Shown: positions 16,698 through 24,048 of the stretch, one piece after another | How the letters are laid out: every line of letters begins with the position of its first letter | How positions within the stretch are numbered: position 1 is the stretch's first letter | Assembly (NCBI GenBank): GCA_040289115.1 | Contig: PSKS01000011.1 | Span: 1-49,570 of the forward strand | Direction of reading: 5' to 3' | Length of the DNA stretch: 49,570 nucleotides | From: JAUQQI01 sp040289115 | GTDB taxonomy: Bacteria > Chloroflexota > Dehalococcoidia > JAUQQI01 | The notes under the pieces: generated by a model | Databases searched by the model: none | The model's input: only the letters and a program-made list of their open reading frames with translations | What the model was told of the DNA's origin: nothing | Made by a program: the position numbers and the translations under genes

Positions 16698-18368
16698 CTA
16701 GAGAACGTCAGGGGGGTGCCACTCGCCGAAGACCCGCCGCAGGACCCCGCAGACCTCCCCTAAGGTGGCGTAGGCCCGGACCGCTTCGATGATATACGGC
16801 ATCAGGTTTTCCTGGCCCCGGGCGGCGTCTTCCAGGGCCTTAAGCCTAGCCGCGACGGCCTCGTTGTCCCGCTCCCGCCGCACCCGGTTCAGCCGCTGCA
16901 GGTGGTGGGCCTCCCCGGCCTTGTCCACCCGCAGAATGGGGATCTCCAGCCGGTCTTCCGCCACCTGGAAGGCGTTCACCCCCACCACCACCCGACGGCC
17001 CTCGTCCACCTCCCGCTGGTAGCGCTCGGCCGCATCCAAAATCTCCCGGTGGAAGAAGCCGGCCTCAATGGCCGGAATTACCCCACCGTATTCGGCAATC
17101 CGGGCAAAGTAGTCGTAAGCTTGGCGTTCCAGCTCATTGGTCAACCACTCGACATAATAACTGCCCCCTAAGGGGTCGACGGTGTTGGTAACCCCCGTCT
17201 CGTAAGCGATCACCTGCTGGGTCCGCAGGGCAATCCGGGCGGCCTTTTCCGAAGGCAGGGCCCAGGCCTCATCCAGCGAGTTGGTGTGGAGCGACTGACA
17301 CCCGCCCAGAACCGCCGCCAAGGCCTGAATGGCCACCCGGGCGATGTTCACCTCCGGCTGCTGGGCCGTGAGGGTGCACCCCGCCGTCTGGGCATGGAAC
17401 CTGAGCCACCACGACCGGGGATTGCGGGCCCCGTAACGTTCCCGCATCTCCCGGGCCCAGATCCGCCTGGCCGCCCGGAACTTGGCGATCTCCTCGAAGA
17501 AGTCATTGTGCACGTTGAAAAAGAATGAAAGTCTCGGGGCAAACTCGTCGATTTTAAGGCCCCGCTCCAGGCAGGCATCCACGTAAGCGAAGCCGTCGGC
17601 CAGGGTGAAGGCCAGCTCCTGGGCGGCGGTCGAGCCTGCCTCCCGGATGTGGTAGCCGCTGATACTTATCGGGTTCCATTTGGGCATCTCCCGGACGCTG
17701 AACTCGATGGTGTCCACCACGAGCCGAATGGAGGGGCCAGGGGGAAAGATGTATTCGTTCTGGGCGATGTATTCTTTCAGGATGTCGTTCTGGAGGGTTC
17801 CCCCCAGGACGTGTCTGGGGATGCCCCGTTTCTCGGCGGCCACAATGTACATCGCCCAGATGACGGCCGCCGGGCCGTTGATGGTCATCGAAGTGGTCAC
17901 CTGGTCGAGGGGGATGCCGTCGAAAAGGACCTCCATGTCGGCCAAAGACGAGACCGCTACCCCGCACACCCCGAATTCCCCCTGGGCCCTGGGGTCGTCG
18001 GTATCGAACCCGTAAAGGGTTGGCAAGTCGAAGGCGACCGAAAGGCCCGTCTGGCCCTGCTCCAGTAGGTATTTAAAGCGGGCGTTGGTCTCCTCGGCGG
18101 TCCCAAAACCGGCGAACATCCGCATGGTCCACAGGCGGCCCCGGTAGCCCGTGGGGTGGATTCCCCGGGTGAAGGGATATTGGCCGGGGAAGCCGAGGTC
18201 CTGGAGGTAATCGAAGTCTGGGGTGGACAGTGGGGTGTAAAGCCGGTCAACCGGAATGGCCGAGAGGGTCTCGAAAAGGGCCGGCCGCTCCGGCGCGTCG
18301 GCCGTCTCCAAACGCCATTGTTCCTCGGCCCGACGCAGGGCCTCTAAGTCTCGCCCATCCGCGGCCAT
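16698..18368 (-). CDS. Methylmalonyl-CoA mutase large-subunit catalytic domain
   Basis: 556-residue acyl-CoA mutase without the C-terminal B12-binding domain, so the cobalamin subunit must be a separate gene, none being in the window. HPTGYRGRLWTMRMFAGFG holds Tyr75 and FPPGPSIRLV holds Arg215, equivalent to Tyr89 and Arg207 of the Propionibacterium enzyme that select methylmalonyl-CoA over isobutyryl- or ethylmalonyl-CoA; His240 in SISGYHIREAG matches the catalytic His244. The barrel and QSLHTNSLDEA motif are intact. Converts (R)-methylmalonyl-CoA to succinyl-CoA. No meaB or epimerase nearby. Has its own promoter and lies upstream of, but is not joined to, the FBPase gene. Confidence 0.92.
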   Translation of the reverse strand: MAADGRDLEALRRAEEQWRLETADAPERPALFETLSAIPVDRLYTPLSTPDFDYLQDLGFPGQYPFTRGIHPTGYRGRLWTMRMFAGFGTAEETNARFKYLLEQGQTGLSVAFDLPTLYGFDTDDPRAQGEFGVCGVAVSSLADMEVLFDGIPLDQVTTSMTINGPAAVIWAMYIVAAEKRGIPRHVLGGTLQNDILKEYIAQNEYIFPPGPSIRLVVDTIEFSVREMPKWNPISISGYHIREAGSTAAQELAFTLADGFAYVDACLERGLKIDEFAPRLSFFFNVHNDFFEEIAKFRAARRIWAREMRERYGARNPRSWWLRFHAQTAGCTLTAQQPEVNIARVAIQALAAVLGGCQSLHTNSLDEAWALPSEKAARIALRTQQVIAYETGVTNTVDPLGGSYYVEWLTNELERQAYDYFARIAEYGGVIPAIEAGFFHREILDAAERYQREVDEGRRVVVGVNAFQVAEDRLEIPILRVDKAGEAHHLQRLNRVRRERDNEAVAARLKALEDAARGQENLMPYIIEAVRAYATLGEVCGVLRRVFGEWHPPDVL

Positions 18369-18398
18369 GACCGCCTCCCCGCGAAAGGTCTCTAGTTG

Positions 18399-18428
18399 AG
18401 TCTAGCTTTCGCCCTGTAGAATTGTCAA
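18399..18428 (-). promoter_or_regulatory. Promoter of the mutase gene
   Basis: The minus strand has -35 TTGACA (plus 18423-18428), an 18-bp spacer and -10 TAGACT (plus 18399-18404), 31 bp before the ATG at 18368. Confidence 0.65.
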
Positions 18429-18516
18429 CCGTCCGAACCGTTCGTTGCCGGGGGCTTTGACGGGAGAGTGAGGGGCCGGTAAAATGGGGCTAGTATCGGG
18501 TGGGAGGTTGGACCCT

Positions 18517-18717
18517 ATGCTTTATACCCTTCCAAAATGCCTGGCTTGCAACGATGGCGACCTGGTGCCCCTCTCCGACTACGGCGGGCAGGGTGTGCCT
18601 GTTCACTTCAAGGCCTGGGTCTGCACCAACCCTGAATGCAACTTCATCATCAAGATTCGGGGCGGGGAAATCTTCTTTAACGAGCGGGTCAGAAACTTCC
18701 GGGAAGGCCGCCTCTAA
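18517..18717 (+). CDS. Small zinc-ribbon-like protein
   Basis: 66 residues from ATG 18517, which has GGGAGG ahead; an in-frame start at 18484 is possible but lacks a better site. MLYTLPKCLACNDG carries a CxxC and WVCTNPECNFII a CxxxxC, about 28 residues apart, forming a probable four-Cys zinc ribbon, followed by a beta-rich end (IKIRGGEIFFNERVRNFREG). No known family recognised. It precedes the antiporter gene by 62 bp on the same strand; a link between them is not obvious. Confidence 0.65.
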   Translation: MLYTLPKCLACNDGDLVPLSDYGGQGVPVHFKAWVCTNPECNFIIKIRGGEIFFNERVRNFREGRL

Positions 18718-18779
18718 CCGGTGGCCAAACTCCCCTTGCGTTGGCATCGGCCGGCTGTTAAGTTGCCACGGGTGGAGTA

Positions 18780-20012
18780 ATGCACGAGGCCGGGGCCATC
18801 CTCCTGGACCTGTTTATCATTTACGCCGCCGCCCGGTTCGCCGGTGAGCTTTTCGAACGGCTCCGGCAGCCGGCCGTCATCGGCGAGCTGCTGGCCGGGG
18901 CCCTCATTGGACCCTACGCCCTTGGCCTCATCGGGGTGCCCAACCCGGGCCTTACGGAGGTTTTCCACGGCGACCCGGCCGCTGCCCAGGAAGCCCTGGA
19001 TCTGATTTACAACGTAATCTCGAACCTGGGCGTTGTAGTCCTTTTATTCATGGTCGGGCTGGAGACGAGACTCGACCAGGCCGTCCGGGTAGGCCCTCGG
19101 GCGTTGGCAGTGGCGGTTGCCGGTGTGGTAGCTCCGTTTGTCCTGGGCTTCGGCCTGATCGAGTATTTAGGTCACACCCGGGCCGAAAGCCTCTTCATGG
19201 GGGCGGCCATGGTGGCCACCAGCGTCGGCATCACCGCCCGGGTGCTCCGGGACCTCCACGCCACGGCCACCCCCGAGGCCCGCATCATCCTGGGGGCGGC
19301 GGTCATCGACGATATCTTGGGCCTGATGGTTTTGGCCGTGGTGGTGGGTCTGTCGGCGACGGGGCGGGTCAGCTTCGTAGAGGTCGGCCTGATCGTGGCC
19401 CAGGCCGTGGGATTTACGGTTCTGGTTGTCCTCATCGGGGTGGGAGCAATCCGGAGGCTCGACCTCCACCTGGAGCGCCTTCGGGTTGAGAATGCCCCCC
19501 TGGCCGTTGCCCTGGTGACCATGCTGGGGTTAGCCGCCCTGGCGAGCCAGGTGGGGCTGGCAGCCATTGTCGGGGCATTTCTGGCCGGGATGGTCTTTGC
19601 GGAAAGCCGCCAGCAGCGCAAACTCCACGAAGAAAGCCAGCCCATCTACCAGTTTTTGGCGCCGTTTTTCTTCGTTATCACCGGCAGCCACGTGGACTGG
19701 CGAGTCTTCCTGGACGGGTCGGTTATCGGTCTGGCGCTGGTCATCACGGCCCTGGCAATTCTGGGGAAGGTGGTCGGCTGCGGACTTCCGGCAGCCGGCC
19801 TTGGGTTGCGCTCCATGGCCGTAATCGGGGTGGGGATGGCCCCGCGGGGCGAGGTGGGACTCATAATTGCCAGTGTAGGGCGCGGCCTGGAGGCTGTCTC
19901 CGATGCCATGTTCAGCGTGGTGGTCATCATGAGCGTACTGACTACCCTAATGGCCCCACCCCTCCTGCGGCTGCTCATTCGGGTTTCACCTGCCAAAACC
20001 CCCGCCACCTAG
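18780..20012 (+). CDS. Kef-type cation/proton antiporter (CPA2 family)
   Basis: 410 residues with about 12-13 membrane helices. Diagnostic segments are RQPAVIGELLAGALIGPYALG near residue 30, GLETRLDQAVRVGPRA around 95, the ion-binding ILGAAVIDDILGLMVLAVVVG near 175 (paired Asp in helix 5), and GMAPRGEVGLIIASVG near 355. It lacks the C-terminal RCK/TrkA-N domain of KefB/C, so it ends as a bare membrane module and is probably a Na+/H+ or K+/H+ exchanger. Start at ATG 18780 is preceded by GGTGGAG. Confidence 0.9.
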   Translation: MHEAGAILLDLFIIYAAARFAGELFERLRQPAVIGELLAGALIGPYALGLIGVPNPGLTEVFHGDPAAAQEALDLIYNVISNLGVVVLLFMVGLETRLDQAVRVGPRALAVAVAGVVAPFVLGFGLIEYLGHTRAESLFMGAAMVATSVGITARVLRDLHATATPEARIILGAAVIDDILGLMVLAVVVGLSATGRVSFVEVGLIVAQAVGFTVLVVLIGVGAIRRLDLHLERLRVENAPLAVALVTMLGLAALASQVGLAAIVGAFLAGMVFAESRQQRKLHEESQPIYQFLAPFFFVITGSHVDWRVFLDGSVIGLALVITALAILGKVVGCGLPAAGLGLRSMAVIGVGMAPRGEVGLIIASVGRGLEAVSDAMFSVVVIMSVLTTLMAPPLLRLLIRVSPAKTPAT

Positions 20013-20089
20013 GCCCCGGTTTTGGGCCGGGTAGGCTAAAATTGGTCTGGTAACGAAAACCCCGGGCACGGAGCCCTTAGGAGGCGGCG

Positions 20090-20968
20090 GTGACTTACCG
20101 TTATATTCTTTACGAAAAGGACGGCCCGGTTGCTACCATAACCTTAAACCGGCCGGAAGTCTTAAACGCCATCTCCCCCGAGCTGGAGTCCGAGCTTCAC
20201 CGGGCGCTGGACGAGGCCGACGCCGACCCGTCGGTTCGGGCAATTATTCTTGCCGGGGCGGGCCGGGCGTTTTCCTCCGGCTACGACATGGGCCCAAAGG
20301 AAGGGCCCGACGCGCCGACCTTGGACCCCACCGGACTTGAGCTTGCGGAGTACATTCGACGGTTCTGGGTCCAGGACTTCCGGCACCAGCAGAACCTTTT
20401 GCACATCTGGTACCTCACAAAACCCGTAATTGCCGCCGTCCACGGTTGGGTGCTGGGCGGGGGCCTCTGGTATGCCCTCGCCTGTGACATCACGATTGCG
20501 GCCGAAAATGCGGTCTTTGGGCAGCCGGAGGTTCGCCACGGGGCCAACACCACCTTCCTATTTGCCGCCCTGGCCGGGTGGAAGGCGGCCCACCGCTACG
20601 CCCTCACCGGCGACCATTTCGACGCCTGGGAGGCCTACCGCCTAGGGCTCGTCAATGAGGTGGTTCCCCTGGACCAACTAATGCCCCGGGCTCGGGCCCT
20701 GGCCGAACGAATTGGCCGGGTGCCGGAGGCTTCGGTCCGGTTTAACCGGGCGGTAACCTTCCTCGGCCTCCTGGCCTCCGGTCTCGGGGCAGGCCTGCTT
20801 ATGAACGTCCCCCTTTCCACCCTTGTCCATGCCTCCCACGATGCCGTTCGGGCCACCCTACTTGCGGCGATGGAACGTGGGGGGCTCCGGGCCTTTCTTG
20901 AGGCCCGGGACGGACCTTTCCGGCCGGAGCCTTTCGGTCCCAGGGCGGTTCCGGCCGAAAGCGAGTAA
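20090..20968 (+). CDS. Enoyl-CoA hydratase/isomerase (crotonase) family protein
   Basis: 292 residues from GTG 20090 with TTAGGAGG ahead. Crotonase features: RPEVLNAISPELESEL, oxyanion-hole GAGRAFSSGYDMG, PVIAAVHGWVLGGGLWYALACD and AVFGQPEVRHG. In classical hydratases the third motif is GGGxE; here the residue is Trp127, while the second acidic residue, Glu147 in QPE, is retained. Therefore simple enoyl-CoA hydration is doubtful; related reactions (isomerase, hydrolase, decarboxylase) remain possible. The closest functional context is CoA-thioester metabolism (mutase, thiolase, MmgE/PrpD) in the same window. Confidence 0.85.
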   Translation: MTYRYILYEKDGPVATITLNRPEVLNAISPELESELHRALDEADADPSVRAIILAGAGRAFSSGYDMGPKEGPDAPTLDPTGLELAEYIRRFWVQDFRHQQNLLHIWYLTKPVIAAVHGWVLGGGLWYALACDITIAAENAVFGQPEVRHGANTTFLFAALAGWKAAHRYALTGDHFDAWEAYRLGLVNEVVPLDQLMPRARALAERIGRVPEASVRFNRAVTFLGLLASGLGAGLLMNVPLSTLVHASHDAVRATLLAAMERGGLRAFLEARDGPFRPEPFGPRAVPAESE

Positions 20969-21227
20969 AAGGGCGGGCCATTTACGGCCCTCCGGGCTGA
21001 GGCGTTGCCCTCAGCGGAGTACCAGGTGCGGGCCGGTTGGTCGACCCCGCTCACGGCGCTGGCGGCGTTTCCCGGACACCGGTACATTGCCCGTTTCAGC
21101 ATCAGCGGGCGACCGATTTGGACCTGGCGGGATTATACGGCACCTAACCAGCTTGCAAATCGCCGTGTGGTTGGGTCCTGCCCTAAACGCTAAAATTTAA
21201 GGAGCTGCTGGCAAGAGGAGACAGCCG

Positions 21228-21362
21228 GTGTTTGGTAACCTTCGGCACGTTCCCCCAGAGTTCTTCGGGGTTGTGCTGCTGGGGCTGTGGTTCGCGGCCC
21301 TGGCCCTAGTTCTGCTGTATCTGATTGGGCGCATCATCGGCGCCTGGGTCGGCCTCTTCTAG
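21228..21362 (+). CDS. 44-residue single-pass membrane protein
   Basis: Starts GTG 21228 with AGAGGAG 8 bases ahead. The sequence runs MFGNLRHVPPEFFGVVLLGL and continues as a hydrophobic helix ending in GRIIGAWVGLF and TAG. One transmembrane helix, short polar N-terminus. No family recognised. Evidence is limited to start signal and a coherent helix. It lies in a stretch otherwise without genes between the crotonase and csp; the preceding 20969-21227 holds only short GC-rich inverted repeats (e.g. GCTGAGG/CCTCAGC near 20997) and no further gene that I can support. Confidence 0.5.
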   Translation: MFGNLRHVPPEFFGVVLLGLWFAALALVLLYLIGRIIGAWVGLF

Positions 21363-21370
21363 GCTGGTCT

Positions 21371-21406
21371 AAAAAGGGTGCTGGCCGACCATCGGCGTCG
21401 GCCAGC
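21371..21406 (-). terminator. Intrinsic terminator of the csp transcript
   Basis: On the minus strand GCTGGCCGAC and GTCGGCCAGC form a perfect 10-bp stem (plus 21380-21406) with a 7-nt loop, followed by ACCCTTTTT. It lies ~60 bp after the cold-shock gene stop. Confidence 0.75.
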
Positions 21407-21467
21407 CACCGAACACCGCTGAGGGTGTCCGTTAATATTCGATTGTTGTTAAGGGATGTGGGGTTGG

Positions 21468-21668
21468 TTAGCCGGTGCGGACCCGGATAGCCCGGGGACC
21501 CCGACCCCGGCGGTCGGCCTCGACGTCGAACTCGACCGACTGACCCTCCGAAAGGGTCTCGAAAGTGGTTCCCTCTACGCTGGACCGGTGAAAAAAGTAG
21601 TCCTTGCCGTCCTCGCCACGGATAAAACCGTAGCCCCGGTCCATAATTCGTCGAATTTTGCCCAACAT
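21468..21668 (-). CDS. Cold-shock domain protein
   Basis: 66 residues, one OB-fold. RNP1 is GYGFIRG near residues 12-18 and RNP2-like is DYFFHRS near 23-29, with the aromatic ssRNA-binding face present. The ending EADRRGRGPRAIRVRTG is more basic than in typical CspA. Acts as an RNA chaperone. It sits 37 bp downstream of the cysteine-less IscA-like gene and likely shares its transcript; a terminator follows. AAGGAGC precedes the ATG. Confidence 0.93.
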   Translation of the reverse strand: MLGKIRRIMDRGYGFIRGEDGKDYFFHRSSVEGTTFETLSEGQSVEFDVEADRRGRGPRAIRVRTG

Positions 21669-21705
21669 CTGAAAGCTCCTTTGTGTTTGAGAATTCCCTG
21701 GGTGT

Positions 21706-21972
21706 TTAGGCCAGGGTAAAAGCTACGCCCTCGTCGGTCTCCTCGGCATCCAGGGTCCGGCCCTCGAGGGTCTCGGCGAGGATAGGGTCGAGGAGCAAAA
21801 CGACGGTGCCGTCGTGCTCCACCACCTGATCACCCGGGCGCTGGACGTCGACCTCGAAACCCAATTCGTTGTTGGGACCGGCCACGATCCTGAAAGCCTG
21901 CTCGGGGGCCAGGGCGTAGGCCCCCCGGGCGTAGGCCAGCTCCTCCTTCGCCCGTTCGGTAACGTTAAGCAT
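21706..21972 (-). CDS. Cysteine-less HesB/IscA-like protein
   Basis: 88 residues. MLNVTERAKEELAYARGAYA, then RIVAGPNNELGFEVDVQRPGDQVV and LLLDPILAETLEGRTLDAEET match the HesB/IscA fold in spacing (helix, GxSGF-like turn, strand-loop, LxG-x-LD). The three iron-sulphur ligand cysteines of IscA (CGSGxxxx, CxC) are absent; there are no Cys residues at all. Thus it is not a scaffold but a structural relative, as seen in many Gram-positive genomes. ATG with AAGGAGG. Driven by a strong promoter and preceded by a stable 5'UTR hairpin. Confidence 0.75.
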   Translation of the reverse strand: MLNVTERAKEELAYARGAYALAPEQAFRIVAGPNNELGFEVDVQRPGDQVVEHDGTVVLLLDPILAETLEGRTLDAEETDEGVAFTLA

Positions 21973-21993
21973 CAGAACCTCCTTAGAATAGAT

Positions 21994-22036
21994 TTAGGCC
22001 TGCCCAAGGCGACATAGGTACCCTTGGCAGGCCTAA
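21994..22036 (-). promoter_or_regulatory. 15-bp 5'UTR hairpin upstream of the IscA-like gene
   Basis: In plus coordinates, arms 21994-22009 and 22022-22036 (TTAGGCCTGCCCAAGG and CCTTGGCAGGCCTAA) are complementary over 15 pairs with one bulged base and a 12-nt loop. In the mRNA it stands ~10 bases upstream of AAGGAGG. No U-run follows, so it is not an ordinary terminator. Confidence 0.6.
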
Positions 22037-22106
22037 GTTCGACCCGGAGCAGTTTCCGGCCCTTTTAGGACCGGTATCCAGTTTTTAAGCAAACTAGATT
22101 AATCTT

Positions 22107-22135
22107 ATTATAGCACCCCATTGGGCCCGGCGCAA
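22107..22135 (-). promoter_or_regulatory. Promoter of the IscA-like/csp operon
   Basis: The minus strand has -35 TTGCGC (plus 22130-22135), 17-bp spacer and a perfect -10 TATAAT (plus 22107-22112). It gives a ~125-nt leader containing the 15-bp hairpin, unusually long for this window. Confidence 0.65.
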
Positions 22136-22339
22136 GCGTTGCCCGCGCAGATTTATTTTAGGTCCCCCTCACCGCAGGGGGCGGCCTGGCCAGGTCGGAG
22201 TTGGGGGGCTTCCGGCCTCCGGCCACTGCCCTGGGCCCGACTTGACAGGAGCGGCCCGGTTGTTGCATCAATATGCAGCCCCTCTTGACGGGCGCCATCC
22301 GGCGGCGCCAGCCCGAAACCATCGCAAGGAGTGTGGGTT

Positions 22340-23512
22340 ATGGCTAAGTCGTTGCAAAACCAGCGGATCGCCATCGTCGGGGTCGACGAATCGGACGAAA
22401 TCGGGATTGTGCCCAACAAGTCACCCTTGCAGCTGCATGCCGAAGCGGCCTACAATGCCCTGGCCGATGCCGGCCTCTCCATTAAGGACGTGGATGGGCT
22501 GTTCACGGCCGGGCCATTCTCCACCCTGGTGGTAGCCGAGTACCTGGGGATTGAACCCCGGTTCACCGACTCGACCTCGGTGGGTGGGTCCTCATTTGTA
22601 ATTCATCTGGCCCACGCGGTGGCGGCCATCCGGCAGGGCTACTGCCGGGTGGCCTTGATAACCCACGGGGAGTCGGGCCGTTCCGCCCGGGCCCGTCCTC
22701 CCATCTTTCAGGGCCTGCCCGACAGCCAGTATGAGGTCCCGTACGGTATAATCGGGGCTCCCATCCGCTACTCACTGGCCTGCATGCGCTATATGCATCA
22801 GTACGGTGAGGACCGCACCCGGCAGGGGCTGGCCGAGATCGCGGTGGCAACCCGCAAGTGGGCCCAGCTCAACCCGAAGGCCCTGATGCGGGACCCCCTG
22901 ACCTTCGAGGATTACCACAACTCCCGCTGGATCTCGTATCCCTTCCATCTATACGACTGCTGTCTGGTGACGGATGCCGGCGGGGCGGTGGTGGTGACCA
23001 CCGAGGAGGTGGCCCGATCGTGCCGCAAACCGCCCGTTTGGATCCTGGGTGCGGCCGAGGGTCACGACCACAACATGATCTCCACAATGCCAGACCTTAC
23101 CCGCACCATCGCCTATCGGACTGGTCCCGCCGCCTTTGAGCGGGCCGGCGTAACCCATGACGACATCGACCTGGCCATGATTTACGATTCTTTCACCTAC
23201 ACGGTTCTGGTCACCTTAGAGAGCCTGGGGTTCTGCGGCCCGGGCGAGGGGCCCGATTTCGTTGCGGGCCAGCGAACGGCCCCGGGTGGTGATTTCCCCA
23301 TGAACACTAACGGCGGCGGCCTTTCCTACACCCACTCAGGCATGTACGGGGTGTTTCTCATCCTGGAAGCGGTCCGCCAGCTTCGGGGCGAGTGCGGGGC
23401 CCGGCAGGTGATGCACAAGAAGGATAAGTCCCAGCACGCCAAGGTCGCCCTGGTCCACGGCACGGGCGGCAGCCTGTCCTCGTGCGGGACCGCGATCCTA
23501 GCCCGAGATTAA
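22340..23512 (+). CDS. Thiolase-superfamily protein (SCP2-type) lacking the nucleophilic Cys
   Basis: 390 residues from ATG 22340 (AAGGAG 8 bp ahead; a GTG at 22331 is possible). Conserved elements are RIAIVGVDESDEIG, the DSTSVGGSSFVIHLAHAVAAI helix, NTNGGGLSYTHSGMYG with the catalytic His, and GTGGSLSSCGTAIL with the second catalytic Cys region. The usual nucleophile Cys is replaced by Ser84/Ser85 (VGGSSF), so normal thiolysis is doubtful. Such proteins in Actinobacteria and Chloroflexota are paired with DUF35 proteins, as here, 29 bp upstream, and act in steroid or branched-chain CoA metabolism (some as retro-aldol lyases). Substrate unknown. A TTGACA at 22242 has only a weak -10. Confidence 0.85.
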   Translation: MAKSLQNQRIAIVGVDESDEIGIVPNKSPLQLHAEAAYNALADAGLSIKDVDGLFTAGPFSTLVVAEYLGIEPRFTDSTSVGGSSFVIHLAHAVAAIRQGYCRVALITHGESGRSARARPPIFQGLPDSQYEVPYGIIGAPIRYSLACMRYMHQYGEDRTRQGLAEIAVATRKWAQLNPKALMRDPLTFEDYHNSRWISYPFHLYDCCLVTDAGGAVVVTTEEVARSCRKPPVWILGAAEGHDHNMISTMPDLTRTIAYRTGPAAFERAGVTHDDIDLAMIYDSFTYTVLVTLESLGFCGPGEGPDFVAGQRTAPGGDFPMNTNGGGLSYTHSGMYGVFLILEAVRQLRGECGARQVMHKKDKSQHAKVALVHGTGGSLSSCGTAILARD

Positions 23513-23541
23513 GTCCCGATTAGCCAAGGAGGTAAACGACG

Positions 23542-23967
23542 ATGACGCAGGCCGAACATCGTCCCCTGCCCCTCCCCCAGCCAGAGTCGGATTTCTACTG
23601 GGAGAAGTGCCGCCAGCACGAGCTGTGGCTCCGCAAGTGCAACGACTGCCAGAAGGCCTACTTTTACCCCCGGGATATCTGCCCCCACTGCTTTTCCCGG
23701 AAAACCACCTGGGTGAAAGCCAGCGGCCGGGGGACCCTCTATACCTATGCTATAGTTTACCGGCCGCCGAGCCCAGCCTTCCGAGACAAGGTTCCGTACG
23801 TCGTGGCGCTGGTGGAGCTCGAGGAGGGCCCCCGGATGCCGACGAACCTGGTGGGAATTGAGCCGGACCCCGCCAAGATTAAAATCGGCATGCCGGTGAT
23901 GGTCGACTTCGAAGACGTATCGGAGACCATATCCTTACCGGTGTTCCGCCCGGCAGATTCGGCGTAA
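23542..23967 (+). CDS. Zn-ribbon/OB-fold (DUF35) acyl-CoA-associated protein
   Basis: 141 residues. The zinc ribbon is CNDCQKAYFYPRDICPHCFS (four Cys, residues ~33-53) and the OB-fold follows (WVKASGRGTLYTYAIVYRP ... YVVALVELEEGPRMPTNLVG). Such proteins form the partner subunit of SCP2-type thiolases and bind the CoA adenylate. Co-transcribed with the upstream thiolase (29-bp gap, GGAGG ahead of the ATG). Confidence 0.92.
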   Translation: MTQAEHRPLPLPQPESDFYWEKCRQHELWLRKCNDCQKAYFYPRDICPHCFSRKTTWVKASGRGTLYTYAIVYRPPSPAFRDKVPYVVALVELEEGPRMPTNLVGIEPDPAKIKIGMPVMVDFEDVSETISLPVFRPADSA

Positions 23968-24024
23968 CTTTAACCTGTCGTCCGGCCTCCGTACCTGCCC
24001 GGTCGCTAGTCTGGCCTTGCGGGG

Positions 24025-24030
24025 TATAAT
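24025..24030 (+). promoter_or_regulatory. -10 element of mfd
   Basis: A perfect TATAAT 18 bp before the mfd ATG, with no good -35 at the right spacing; the mRNA would have almost no leader and no Shine-Dalgarno site. Confidence 0.45.
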
Positions 24031-24048
24031 TTAACCGAGACCCCGCTA

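Noticed and set aside
20969..21227. Possible tRNA or small RNA in the gap after the crotonase gene
   Set aside because: Inverted repeats are present, but no cloverleaf, CCA end or terminator could be assembled.
21371..21406. Terminator for the 44-residue membrane gene on the plus strand
   Set aside because: The stem is present on both strands, but the T-run occurs only in the minus-strand RNA.
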